From assembly GCA_036245805.1 (NCBI GenBank), contig BTRK01000004.1, positions 43,612,907-43,676,906 of the forward strand: DNA of 64,000 bases, given 5' to 3'. Below, one piece after another: positions 1 to 12,900 of this stretch. This DNA comes from Pristionchus mayeri (taxonomy: Eukaryota > Nematoda > Chromadorea > Rhabditida > Neodiplogasteridae). The translations under genes were made by a program, and so were the position numbers. A model generated the notes under the pieces. It had not been told where the DNA came from, ran no database searches, and saw nothing but the letters and a program-made list of their open reading frames with translations. How positions within the stretch are numbered: position 1 is the stretch's first letter; the number at the start of each line of letters is the position of its first letter.

Positions 1-977
1 CACCTACCATCCACATTATGCAAACTTGTTTAAATTTCTAGAAAGCTTTTCGTTTGTCATTATTCGTGAGTGGTTCAAAATGATGCTCATATATAGTACT
101 TTACTCAAATCACGTTAAATCGACATAATTCCTCCTTTTCAAGAGGACATGATACGTGAAAATTATTTGTAATCCTAATCTCACTACAACTTTGTCTGGC
201 TACTGTGCCTCCCTAACTGTCTTGACAGGACTGAAGTAAAGTGCGTAAGAAAGGGTACGAAGGCCCTCACTGAATATGAATAACGATATTGAGATTAAAT
301 TAATTCGAAGAATTTCTGAGGTTAGAATGCTTAAGAGATAGGACGCGACAAAACTTATGTTACAACCTGATAGCATGCGCTTGTTTTGATTAAGGAAAAT
401 CATAGTTCTAGCATACATGGCCGGCTGTGGGACAAAATTGGACCCCAGCGAAGTGGGTCGATAGGAAAATATCTTAAAATTAAGTGGATCGATATGCAAA
501 AATCGTGTTATAATGGTCTAATTATGAACATTTTCGCTTGTATTGACTGTTTACGAACAATCAGATATTTTTGAGATGATATTATACAGAAAATGATTAT
601 TCGCCTTTATAAGTGAATTCGGCAGCGAGTTTGCACCCTCGGGTATCGGAATAAATTGAAAACCACATGAAAACAGGTAAATAGAACTGTTCTAGTTGGA
701 TGTGTAGGTTATTTCAGAGAAAACTATAATAATTGCAGAGCTATGATGATCAACAGCCCAGCGAAAATATCCTGCGAGCCCATTTATCTGCCTAATGAAT
801 CTGAACTTGTGAGGAAATTTAATCGGTTTCTACAGAATATCCATATACGCTGTTTGCTCTTCTTATTTTTGTAGTTCTGATCTATATGTTCTCATTATAG
901 AAGTTATGTTTAGTCAGGTGTATGGATAGATTATAAATTATATATTTTCCCGTAGTCTGACCGTGTTGTGTTCTCAG
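1..977. other. Region without a supported gene; one exon-like stretch
   Basis: No complete gene is visible. An AG acceptor (TTGCAG) just before about 749 is followed by a stretch open in two frames to a possible GTGAGG donor near 811. It could be a 5' exon of the core-2-like gene that follows, but neither frame gives a clear family match. The 5' end of that gene should lie here or upstream of the window. Confidence 0.3.
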
Positions 978-3900
978 CGCCCCTTCTCCACACCCGACTA
1001 CTTGGGTGTTCAGCTCGCCTTCCCGCGAGGTCTCTCACAACACGCACTCAAATTCCTCGGCAATATCACCGCCTTGAAAGACTGCGATCATAATGTGAGC
1101 TACCTCCTTTAGACTTTCAAAGTCAACTCATTCATAGGTAAACAACTACTTGTCTTCCACAATAGAAATGCCATGCCAAATATTGTTGTTATTTTCATTA
1201 TCTAGTATAGCACGCCTCTCACGCGAGAATCGGAATAAAGTGACCATATCGTGGTAAAGTCATAAAACATTGTGTAAAATGTAATCTTGAAATAAAAACA
1301 TTGTAAAAGAGATCAAAAAACTCTAAAAGTCACCGGAGTCGAACCAGCAAAATTCGTACTAGAAGAAAAGCTCGCTAACCACTTCACCACAAGACCAGAT
1401 GTTCTGCCAGCCCTCGAAACAGATGATCTTTCGCTCCTTTTCAATTTATTGATTTCTTCTGCCCTCAGGCCCCGTTGGCAACTTTTCAAAATTGGAATCG
1501 CTTCCTCTCATGGTCCGTCACACGGCTATATAAGTCATTTTTTCGAAAGCTGATGGACACTCCGCGGCATTTCCTTGTAAGATCAGAAAAGCAATTTTTG
1601 AAAAGTGCATCGAGCGTCTCTCATCTGTACCTAAGCACCTTGGGATGTAAACTTTTTATCATCCGTTGACTTTTGAGTCTCCCTTGTAAGGCGGGATTTT
1701 GAAAAAAATCTGATAACGCCACTTTGTTCAGAATCAAAAATAGCCTCTAGAGCTAAGTTTACAGAAATTAAGGTTTTTTGCTATCACTTGGTGAACCAAT
1801 CACGGACAGTGTCAAATATATTTTTGAAACACATTGGCGAAACCGAACTGAATTATTCGAGATTTTGTCTGTTCAAAAACGGCTCACAAAAAATGGTGCT
1901 TCCATTCTCTGTATTTTCATGGGTGATAAGACATTTCGAACAGACGAAGTCGAATAATGCTTCGAACAATCTTCTTCGAACTATATCGGTTCGGACAATT
2001 TTTCTTCAAACTTAATTTATTGCGATTTTTAATCATTATTAGATGTGTGCACGCTCATGAAAATTGTGCGAAACGTCCTAGTGCGAGAAGGATTATTGCA
2101 AGTTGATTTTATTACGAATGAATTGTTGGCACTACGCCGGATGAGAACTATGACGTCATGATGTATCAAAGGCGGCTTGACGTCATAGTTCTCATCCGAC
2201 CTAGCGCCGAATTGTTCGATTCTGCGAAATGTCTTATCACATTTTCTTGCGCACAGGTGCTGCCCAATGATCTCACCGACTCCGTAGCTCTCGCGTCTGC
2301 CATTGTCCCGGATGGCCTCAGAAACGCTGCCTTCAGGTAATAAAATTTAAGCCTATCAAATTAATCGCTTAGTGGTTTAATAATTTCTAGTGAGTACAAT
2401 GAAACAATATTCGCATGCCGACTAGTTCGAGAAACGAATAACACGATCTCCTTATTTTCATTCTCTCTGCACTCAATATGTGAAGAGAGTGTGTGTGTGT
2501 ATGTGCGAAAGGGAATGAATTGGTGTTTCCTTGCAGGAACGGCAGCTCGCTCTGTCATCAGATCTCCGGTAGAGTGACCACCGCTCGCCTTAGGTGCTCG
2601 GGTTCGTTGAAAGATCTCTCTCACTCTCTCACTCGTACAGTACCCATCTCATCTCAGATGAGGATATTCGTCACTTCGCCTCCACTCATATGGTCGCCAA
2701 TCGGGCCGTCCTCTACGGCGTCAACGTTGAGCTGGATGAACTCTGTGCATTCGGACAAGCGAATTTGCCAGTGAGCAAGGTAAAGGCTTACGCTTTGCGG
2801 GTCGAAGCTACCCTCGTGCGCTATTTAGGTTTCAGGTTTTCGGTTTGAGCAACCTGCTTTAGTCTAAGTTAGAGGTAAATTAGGTGCCGCCACGTCGGCG
2901 ATTGTATTATCGTCAAGATACGACTGCGCTAGGTGGTGTAGTTCGATGAGGCCGATAGGTTATATGAGATGAACACATAGCCATCGAGCAGGTATTGCTA
3001 AATGTCGACGAACAATATTGGGATTAATAATTAGTGTGGGTCATTTTTTTTTCTTTTTCTGCTAGGAGATGCAATAGACCCTTTGTCGTTCATTCGACAT
3101 CGTAATAGGCACTACGCCGGATGAGAACCAAAAAAATCACAGAAGCATTTTTGATACTTTGGGAACCTATTGTGAACATGTTGGAGAAGGATATCCTTCA
3201 CTATTCGTTAATCGAATCCACGCCACGAGCGATAAATATATTATTATTATTATCATTATCATAGGTGGGCAGGGGTGGAAGCTGGAAATCGAAAACCGTG
3301 GGTGTTGAAGGTCAAAAAGGTTTGGAACGGAAAAAGGTGTGAAAAAAGTCAGATTATTATCCCCTAAACATTTTTTTCAGTGTCGGGAAAACATATTTCA
3401 CCTCCTCGGAGCTTACGAAAGATACTGAATGAGAATATGATTGAAAATTGCAATGAAAAGGACATAGAATGAAGCTAATTGAAGTCGAGCATGGAACCGG
3501 GAAAAGCTAGTGTTTCGCGTCCGCATTTACAACAAATGCTGGTTAGTGCAAATACGAACTGATTTTTAAAAATAATTTCGATTTATGATTTCGATCAACA
3601 AAAATAAACCATATTCATTCACTCATCCTCATTCGAGACCTTGAATATACGCCCGAAGTTTCAGCGCAAACGGTTCGGTAGATTTGGCTCTGGGGGGTAC
3701 CCGAAGCTGTCAGAAGCCGGATTCGACTTGGGGCGAATGAAACTTCGGGCGAATATTCTAGGTCTCGAATAAGGATGACTATGAAAAAGGTTTATTTTTG
3801 ATAATATTTTCAAAAATAGAAAGTATTCAGTTCCTGTTTCACCTAACTGGATTAAACCTTTTCCTGGCTTTAATTCTGAATTTTAAGGATTCGTCTCTCT

Positions 3901-6900
3901 CGTCGCCTTCTGCTTGTTTTTGTTTTTTCGTGCACAAAGTCTCTGAAAAATGATCGTTTTTGTGACAAAGTTTTCCAAAATCCGGGGATGTCCAATCCGA
4001 AAACCGGGGATGTTTCGCAGCTGGCTTCGATGGTGCCCACCTACAGTCGCGAGTATAAGTCACCGGGCACTTTTGGAATGGGTTTGAATTTTTAAATCAG
4101 GAAAATTTCAATCCTGCAACAAGGATGTTATGCACCAAATTCATCGGTGATTTTTCTTTTTCATATTGGGGTATGACGCAAGCGCACAGTCGTTGCGTAG
4201 TGATGACGCGATTAAAATTCATTTTTTCAAAACGGCATTATTCTTACATGAATTTTTTTCCAGCTCGCCAAACTTTCTGAGATTGGAGTCATGCCCGAGG
4301 CCTACCAAGAAACAATTTTTGAGGTTGTTGCGCGACCGCACATTTGCGGCAGCTCTGCTGCAAAATCGAGGACGGAAATTCAGATCTCGGCTCCTAGTGC
4401 AGCTATAAATTCGTTCAAGATATCAAAATGATCGCCATATGAGTCCAGATGATCCTGAGAATATGAAAACAATATATCGAAATTGGCTCTCAGGGCATGA
4501 CAAAATCACCGTTTGAATGACCATTTTTTGGACATTCGTACCTATATGGGAAATGTAGGCAAAAATCTGGTTTCTGCATAGGAATGTTCAAAATATATTG
4601 AAGATCTGATCCCCAACTTTCTAAAGCGATTGGACACCTTTCCTGCCCGCGGCGTTCGTTTTTCGGAGGTATACTGGTGTCGAGAAACACCCTGTTTACC
4701 CCTATGAGCGAGAGAGTACAGACGTAAACAAGGTGTTTCCCAGCCCTAGTATACCTCCGACAAACGAACGCCGCGGACAGGAAAGGTATCCAATGGCTCT
4801 AAAAAGTTGGGAATCAGATCTTCAATATATTTTGAACATTCCTATGCAGAAACCAGATTTTTGCTTAAATTTTCCATGTAGTTATGAATGTCCAAAAAAT
4901 GGTCATTCAAAAAAGTGATTTTTTCGTGCCGGGCAAATTTCGATATATTGTTTTCTTATTCTCAGGATCATCTGTTCTCATTATGGCGATTATTTTAATG
5001 CATTGAACCAGCCCTAGCTTGACTAGGAGCCGAAATCTGCATTTTCGACCTCGATTTTGCAGCAGAGCTGCCGCAAATGTGCGGTCGCGCAACAACCTCA
5101 AAAATTGTTTCTTGGTAGGCCTCGGGCATGACTCCAATCTCAGAAAGTTTGGCGAGCTGGAAAAAAATTCATGTAAGAATAATGCCGTTTTGAAAAAAAT
5201 GAATTTTAATCGCGTCATCACTACGCAACGACTGTGCGCTTGCGTCATACCCCAATATGAAAAAGAAAAATCACCGATGAATTTGGTGCATAACATCCTA
5301 GTTGCAGGATTGAAATTTTCCTGATTTAAAAATTCAAACCCATTCCAAAAGTGCCCGGTGACTTATGCTCGCGATTGTATGGTTTAGGGGTGTGCTTAAA
5401 CTTCACTCGCACATTCTTCGATAAAGCGATCTTGCAATCAAAGAAATAATGATTGGCCCAATTGCAAACAAATGCAAAATTTAGGTTTTCATTTATATAT
5501 CTGGATATTCGAGTTAAAATTCGTGAAACAACTTCATACTGTTGGTTAAGAAGTAGCATGCATATACTTTCAAAAAATGGGTTAGATCTGTCACAAGATA
5601 AAGTTTGAAATTACATGATTGTAAAAATGGACGAGGGGTCCGGCCGCGTGTGACTTGTTTGGACTATTTCGAATGGAATACCAAGCATGCAAGCTCCACC
5701 ATGAGTGCGTTACATTCATCCACGAAGAGTCTTTTTCGCCATAAAATATCTACGTATGCTTCTTTCCCATTCCATAAAACTTGAATTATATATTTTTCAG
5801 AAATTTGAAAAAATTAACATAGAAATGCAACATGCAGTCATTTACAGCTCAAAGCATTTCTCCGAAGGATGTAACTTCCAACATCCATGAGAAAAAAAAC
5901 ATATAACCACCATTGATCATTCAAGCTTCACAGGAAAGATAATATTGAGAAATGTGTCGTTTTCGATGAATGAATTTTCGTATTGAAATATTTGTCAACG
6001 TATCTGCTGGCAACAGCATCGCAATCCATCCCAGCGAAATCCGTGAAATACTTGTCCGTGTACTATACATTCAAGTGCAATGTAGAGAAAGAAAAATTGT
6101 AGCAAAAATATAGGCACAAAAACCGGGTTAGGTCAATAGCATATCGCTGCACTTTGGGATGTGAGCCTATTTCAAGGATTTTATTGGTTGATCCGACTTG
6201 AATAGGTCAAAGTGACACATATTAACAGTAGTTGTTTATAAATGCTCCAAATTGAGTCTAGTTTTGCCGTTAGATAAATTGTGCATTCCGTTAAATAAAT
6301 TGTGCATCATTTATGTCTCTTCAAATTTGGCAACTTTCGGCTTCGAAAATTTTTGACGACGTCTGGCGTCGTTGTAATTGAGTTTCGGCCAAAAAGCTCT
6401 TCGCTATGTTGTGAGGGGCCCTAAGAACTGTCGAAAAATAAACTCTCCCAATTTTCGACATTTGCTTCCCTCGTTTTGGATGTTGCTTACAATTTAGCTT
6501 CCCTCGTTTTGGATGTTGCTTACAATTTTGTAGAGCTCGTCATTACGAGCAAAATGAGCACAAAAAGTGCCCTCTATGTGCCAAGATCTATTCGATCCTT
6601 ACGCGACACGCGTGATATGTTTGCTTTGTATTTGCCCTGCCCGAGTTCCATTTATGCGCAGCAAGCGGGAGTTTCCAGGCTTCAGACCAGTTTACGATAG
6701 TGCCAATCGCTGCTTGTAGAGGGCCGGTGAATTTCCTTTCCTAAATTACCGGTGTATTGTTAACTTTATAGTGGGCTGGTTACTGTCGATGATTAAGCTA
6801 TTAATGTTCATCCTATCCAACGATTAATAATAATTTAAATGGAAAGTCCAGTTGCGGGCAAAATTTTTGGTTTAAAATTTCTATCAGCTCTAACAAGGGG

Positions 6901-9900
6901 ACGTCGCGGAGTGTCCATGGAGTTTCATAACGAGACCTAGTCCATTCGAAAGAGAAGAAAATTCTAAGAACTTCTGTTGTTTTCAAATTTGCTAAACGAT
7001 CTTGTGGAGGTCTGGGCTGTATGGAAATTTAGGGACATGCCTCAGAAATAGCCTGGCCTTTCCCCACTATGAGCCCAGACTTCCACATGATCGTTTAGCA
7101 AATTTGAAAACAACAGAAGTTCTTAGAATTTTCTCCTCTTTCGAATGCGCTAGGTCTCGTTATGAAACTCCATGGACACTCCGCGACGTCCCCTTGTAAG
7201 AAGACACGTCTTTAGTTGGGGACGCAAGGTTAATTTCATAAAGACATTTAGCTGAGGTATGTCAATGCCCGAGCTCCATTCTAGCGCTCGTGATGGGCGG
7301 TCGTCCCTGACGCAGCTCTTTTCCGACCTAGTTTGGGAAATCCTCTCCCGTAAGCTTGGGCAACCCAGATAGTATCGCATACTTGGTACACTACAAGAGG
7401 AGGAGCACGGACGAATTTCCATCGTCTCGAGTGATCTACCGTCAAGAAAAGCCCCGTTCAAGTCTTCGTTGTGAGTTCCTAACCGGCGCAAGTCAGGTGT
7501 TCGGCGGCAGGATGATCTTCAATGTTCAACGGAGATCCGCCACGATCGACCCTACAGTTGACCAGGGAAGCCAAAGAAGATCCCATCCCTTGGCATAACG
7601 ACGCTCTGAAACTTTAGATCCCAATCCCCTCCACACCGAAGTCACTCTCCTGCAGGACCATTGTGCATGACGTCAGAATATGATATCAAGGCCCAATCTG
7701 GGTTATTGATTATTGCTGGTCGCCACATATTCTGTGTTATGTTTTCCCTCCTACTTTCTCTGCACTCTGTAGTTCTCACTCGAACGAGGTCCTGAGAACG
7801 CATGCTGTCGATTTTTTTAAATGTATTCATTGATAAAAACCACAACTACAGACGCAATAGCTTCTTTCCAAGAGCGGCAAGGCTTTTAGTATATTCCGAA
7901 AATCAAACCAGTACCCCTGAGTAGACCCCCCTGGCCCTATCGTCCCATTCATTCGTCATTTTAATCGTATTTAACGTATGATCAATTTTCATATTTCTCC
8001 ACGTTATTTCAGAATGAAATAGCATAAATATATTACGGGCCTCTTGTAAGAATGCAGGAACACTGGCTACTAGAGATATTTTACGTCACAGATTTCGATT
8101 ATATTTGGCGTATCTACACGAGAAGAAGGTCAATCCACTCGGTTCGGTGAAATCTGCACATTATCGATTTTTATGATCTATTTCTTCCAATTGGCATATT
8201 TTCGTCAGTTTTCATCGCAGAGGGCACTTTTTGTGCTCATTTTGCTCGTAATGACGAGCTCTACAAAAGTGTAAGCAACGTCCAAAACGGGGGAAGCTGT
8301 TTTTACAGCCATTTCATCGGAAAACCGATTTTCATTTCGAGAAATTGGTCGTAGAAATTGGTCGAAATTCGAAACCTGTACCTTAACTTCCAATGAGTTT
8401 TATTGCTTCTATGGATTCTACGGACAAAATTAGTGGGGGTATACGTTGAACATATTTCATATAACTGGCTTCCCGATATTGATTTACTATGTAAGTTCCC
8501 GGACATAGTCCATTTTTGCCTAAAAAGTCCTTTGGTTGTATTTCACTTGAAAGTGCTCCAATCAAGATTTTTAAAAAATGAAATCGAAAGCTCTTTTTGA
8601 GACGGAGAAATCTGTTTCTGAGCAAAATACCTCAAAAAATCACCCGTTTTCGAGTTATTCGACGATAAATCCTGTTGGTTGATAAAAATAATGATAATAC
8701 CGATTTTCTGGCTTCCCATGCCAATAACCCAATCGTTTTTATTCTTCCGATGGAATCTCCAAACAAAATTAGGGGGTGTCTACGTTGGACATTTTTCATA
8801 TTTCTGTCCTCCCACATGGGATTTACTAGGGGGTTATCGACGCTTCCGGACTTGGTTTTTTTAACGTCAACAATTTCCCCATAGTAAATCCCATGTGAGA
8901 GGACAGATATATGAAAAATGTCCAACATAGACACCCCCTAATTTTGTTTGGAAATTCCATCGGAAGAATAAAAACGATTGGGTTATTGGCATAGGAAGCC
9001 AGAAAATCGATATTATCAGTATTTGTATGAACCAACAATCGTCGAATAACTCGAAAACGGGTGATTTTTGAGGTATTTTGCTCAGAAACAGATTTCTCCG
9101 TCTCAAAAAGAGCTTTCGATTTCATTTTTTAAAAATCTTGATTGGAGCACTTTCAAGTGAAATACAACCAAAATACTGTTTTAGGCAAAAATGGGCTGTC
9201 CGGGAACTTACATAGTAAATCAATATCGGGAAGCCAGTTATATGAAAGATGTTCAACGTTTACCCCCCTCTAATTTTCTCCGTAGAATCCATATAAGCAA
9301 TAAAACTCATTGGAAGTTAAGGTACAGGCCGAAATACGACCGATTTCTCGAAATGAAAATCGGTTTTCCAATAAAGTGGCTATGAAAACAGCTTCCCTCG
9401 TTTTGGATGTTGCTTACAATTTTGTAGAGCTCGTCATTACGAGCAAAATGAGCACAAAAAGTGCCCTCTACGATGAAAACTGACTAAAATCTTTCAATTG
9501 GAAGAGGTAGATCATAAAAATCGATAATGTGCAGATTTCACCGAACCGAGTGGATTGACCTTCTTCTGACCCACAATAATATCCATGATCCAAGTTTAAT
9601 CAGCATGTGAGATACAAAATATTTTCTAATAGCCAAACGAGTAAGTTTTCCTACACTTTTACAGGAGACCCGTGATATATATAATTCGCAGGCGGCCAGG
9701 GCGCTTCCTCGGATGATGTGCCTGCTCTAGCAGTGCAGACTGTGCTAATGAACACGCTCGACTTCTTCTATGCAAATAGGCGCCGAGTCGGTGCACTCGC
9801 GGGTAGGCTGGGAAACTAAATTTAGCCTGTTGAGTCTATCCTCTCCTTTTTACAGTTACAGGGTGTATATCTTACTTGCTTCGGACGATGTGTTGGTGTT

Positions 9901-12900
9901 AGACAATATAAAATTTTGCATTCAGATGTCGTTAAATACTGCACACATGTAGGAGTCCGACGTCAAGCATGCGAGGGAGTAGGAATCATTCAAGTCAATG
10001 CGATGAGCTCAAGTTCAAATTCAAATTCAAATTTTTATTCCATCCATTCAGAGTGCATAGGAGGTATGGGATTATCCTTGATGTAGTTGATGGAAGTTAC
10101 GTCGCTCCTGGCGATTCGTTGTGTGGGGGTCGAGGCAGTAGGGGTGGTTTAAGATACTAGATATGTATTACTGAAGGGGTGAGATCTTTTTGGGAATGCA
10201 ACTACTTTCGTTTTTTTCGCTGCGGAAAATAAGTTTAACGTTTTTATCCGGTTGATGCTGGCCGCACTTGTTTCGCGATGTACAGTCGCTGAGGCTTTAG
10301 CGTATTATGGAGATTTCGCGCGGGACAGTTAAATTCAGACTCGAAGAATGAATCGCGAACGCAATTAAATCGTACGACGCGTGGCCTCCATCGACCACTT
10401 GTCTTTCATTCTCCACCGCACTCACCGCACACCAATTGCTTAGATATCTGTTCGCACAGTATTGTCGCTGAGGCACTAGTGGCAGTCGCGAGCATAAGTC
10501 ACCGAACAATTTTGGAATGGGTTTCAACTGTTTACGCGGGAAATAAATAATTTACAGTTACAGAGTCATTGCTAAGAGACGACGCAATCAAACTGTTTTT
10601 TTCTCTCCAAAAGCTATTATTCTTATCTGGATATTTTGCACCTCGTTAAATTTCTGAATTTGGCGATATGTGAGATACATCCGAAAACCATTTTTGAAGT
10701 TACTACATGGTCGCTCCTTGGCTGCAGCCTTGTTGCAAATTCGTTTTCGGAAATTCAGATTTCGGCCTTTAGACAAGTTACAGACTTGTTCAAATCATTA
10801 AAATGATCGCCGTTCAGATTCCAGATGATCAGGAGAATGGGAATACAATATCTCATAATTTGCTCTCAGGGCATGGAGAAATATTTTTTTTGCATGGCCA
10901 TATTCTGGATATTCATAACTATGTGGGAAATGTATGTACAAATTGTCTAGAAGCAGAGATCACAAGTTGCATCCCCGAGGTACCATTCCGCAGCAAAAAA
11001 TTTAAAATTTTACACAACATTTTCTGGGTAGTCCTCAGACATATCCCCTACCCCAAAAAGGTTGGCCAGCGGGAAATAAATCCAAGTAAGAATAAAGCCT
11101 TTTTGAAAAAAAACTTCAGTTTGATTGTATATTCACTGCGCAACGACTGTGTAATACCCCAATATGAGAGCTAAAAATATCCAATGACTTTGATGTATAA
11201 CATCCCATTTTCGGAATTATTTATTTCCTGTGTGAAAAGTTGAAACCCATTCCAAAAGTATCCCGTGACTGATGAGAGACTTTCTGAGAGAACTGAGTAA
11301 TTCTACCTATAAGCCGTGCCAAATAGCTCGCAGTTCTTTGAAAATATAAAAAAAAATAAATTCTGAAGTTTCATGATTGATTGCAGCCCATTTAGAAGGA
11401 GCCTACTCAAAATTTGAGCCAAAATCACCGTTGAAGTGATCTGAGGAAAGAGGAGAGGTTACGGGCTAACCACGCATTATATGGCACTCATACGTTTTCC
11501 CTGTAATGCTTTTACGAAATATAGTTGACCTGAATCTTATAAGGCCTGGAATCCATTTGGGAAATGACCGACCTGCCCATACACAGCTTATCTTCAACAT
11601 AATGATCGGAAATGTCGATATCAGAAAAATTGCGTAACTTCGTTTTTTTTCAGGTCTAAAATCGTATACAATGAATTTCGATAATATAAATTCTGAAAAT
11701 GTGAAAGAAACAAGAGAAAAAATATTGGTTTCGATATTTTTAATCAAAATCAACATTCCCTTTTTAAACCATTTTTTTTACATTTTCAAAATTTCTAATG
11801 TCAAATTTCATTTTCTACGAGTGAAAATACACCATAATCTGTGTATGGGCAGGTCGGGCATTTCCCAAATGGATTCCAGGCCTTATAAGATTCAGGTCAA
11901 CTATATTCCGTAAAAACATTACAGGGAAAACGTATGAGTGCCATATAATTCGTGGTTAGCCCGTAACCTTTCCTCTTTCCTCAGATCACTTCAACAGTGA
12001 TTTTTTCTCAAATTTTGAGTAAGCTCCTTCTAAATGGGCTGCAATCAATCATGAAACTTCAGAATTTATCAGTTTTTTAATATTTTCATTGAACTTCGAG
12101 CTATTTGGCGGATTCAAACCTTCTCTTTCGATCTTTAATTGCGATCGAGCAGTGTGAAAAATGGACATGCGCCTTTTTTCGGCGACTCAGGAGACCCTCT
12201 CCAGGTACGAAATTTACCACAATATTAAGGTACCAGGGGTAGTTTTCAACGAGGAATCGAATAAAGAAATACAAAAGCAAATAATTGTAACATCCAAATT
12301 TAGGGCGAATTTTTACAACATTCAAACGGCCATCGGTTCTTGCACAAATGTGCTAGCCTTTCACTTCCAGCAGTAAACATGCTTATCTCGTCGAGGTCTT
12401 TCAGAATTACTATACATATTATAGGGTTTGGAAGGGCCGTTCTAAAGATACAAAAAAGGCAGCTCAAATGCAGTTCGGCGCTAAAAAAGAGGGCTTAGTA
12501 TATACTGCTTCTAAGGTCGATTTTCGAACTCTACTCGAAAACCTAGGGAAACATTTTAGGGGACATTTAATTTTTTGTTGTACGGACTCTGGTAAATTTT
12601 CTCATATAGCCTCTATTATAGCCTCTCTATTTGCTCGCGACTGTATGCTCTGATTTATTTGGCTTCATCATTAAAATCCATTTTTCGTCCCCTGTCGGTG
12701 TTCTTTGATTTCCATATTTCCCGGGAAGAATTGTACGTACACGATTCTCTATTTGTTCATTGGGCATTTCCAAATCCGTTTTACAATTGTGATCTTACTT
12801 TGAGTTTTCTTACAATAATTCAAAATATAATGGTATATTTCCTTTTGCAGATAGTCAAGCCCCGGTGTGTTGAGAAAGTGATCTATGATGTGCTACTCGC

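Noticed and set aside
1325..1402. Functional tRNA gene
   Set aside because: A and B boxes are present but acceptor and anticodon stems do not pair. The same holds for 13988-14062.
4907..5296. 129-codon frame on the minus strand
   Set aside because: It lies in a foldback arm and is mirrored by a similar frame at 4166-4408. No family resemblance.
10803..11174. 123-codon frame on the + strand
   Set aside because: It falls inside the second family A foldback and has no family resemblance or splice context.
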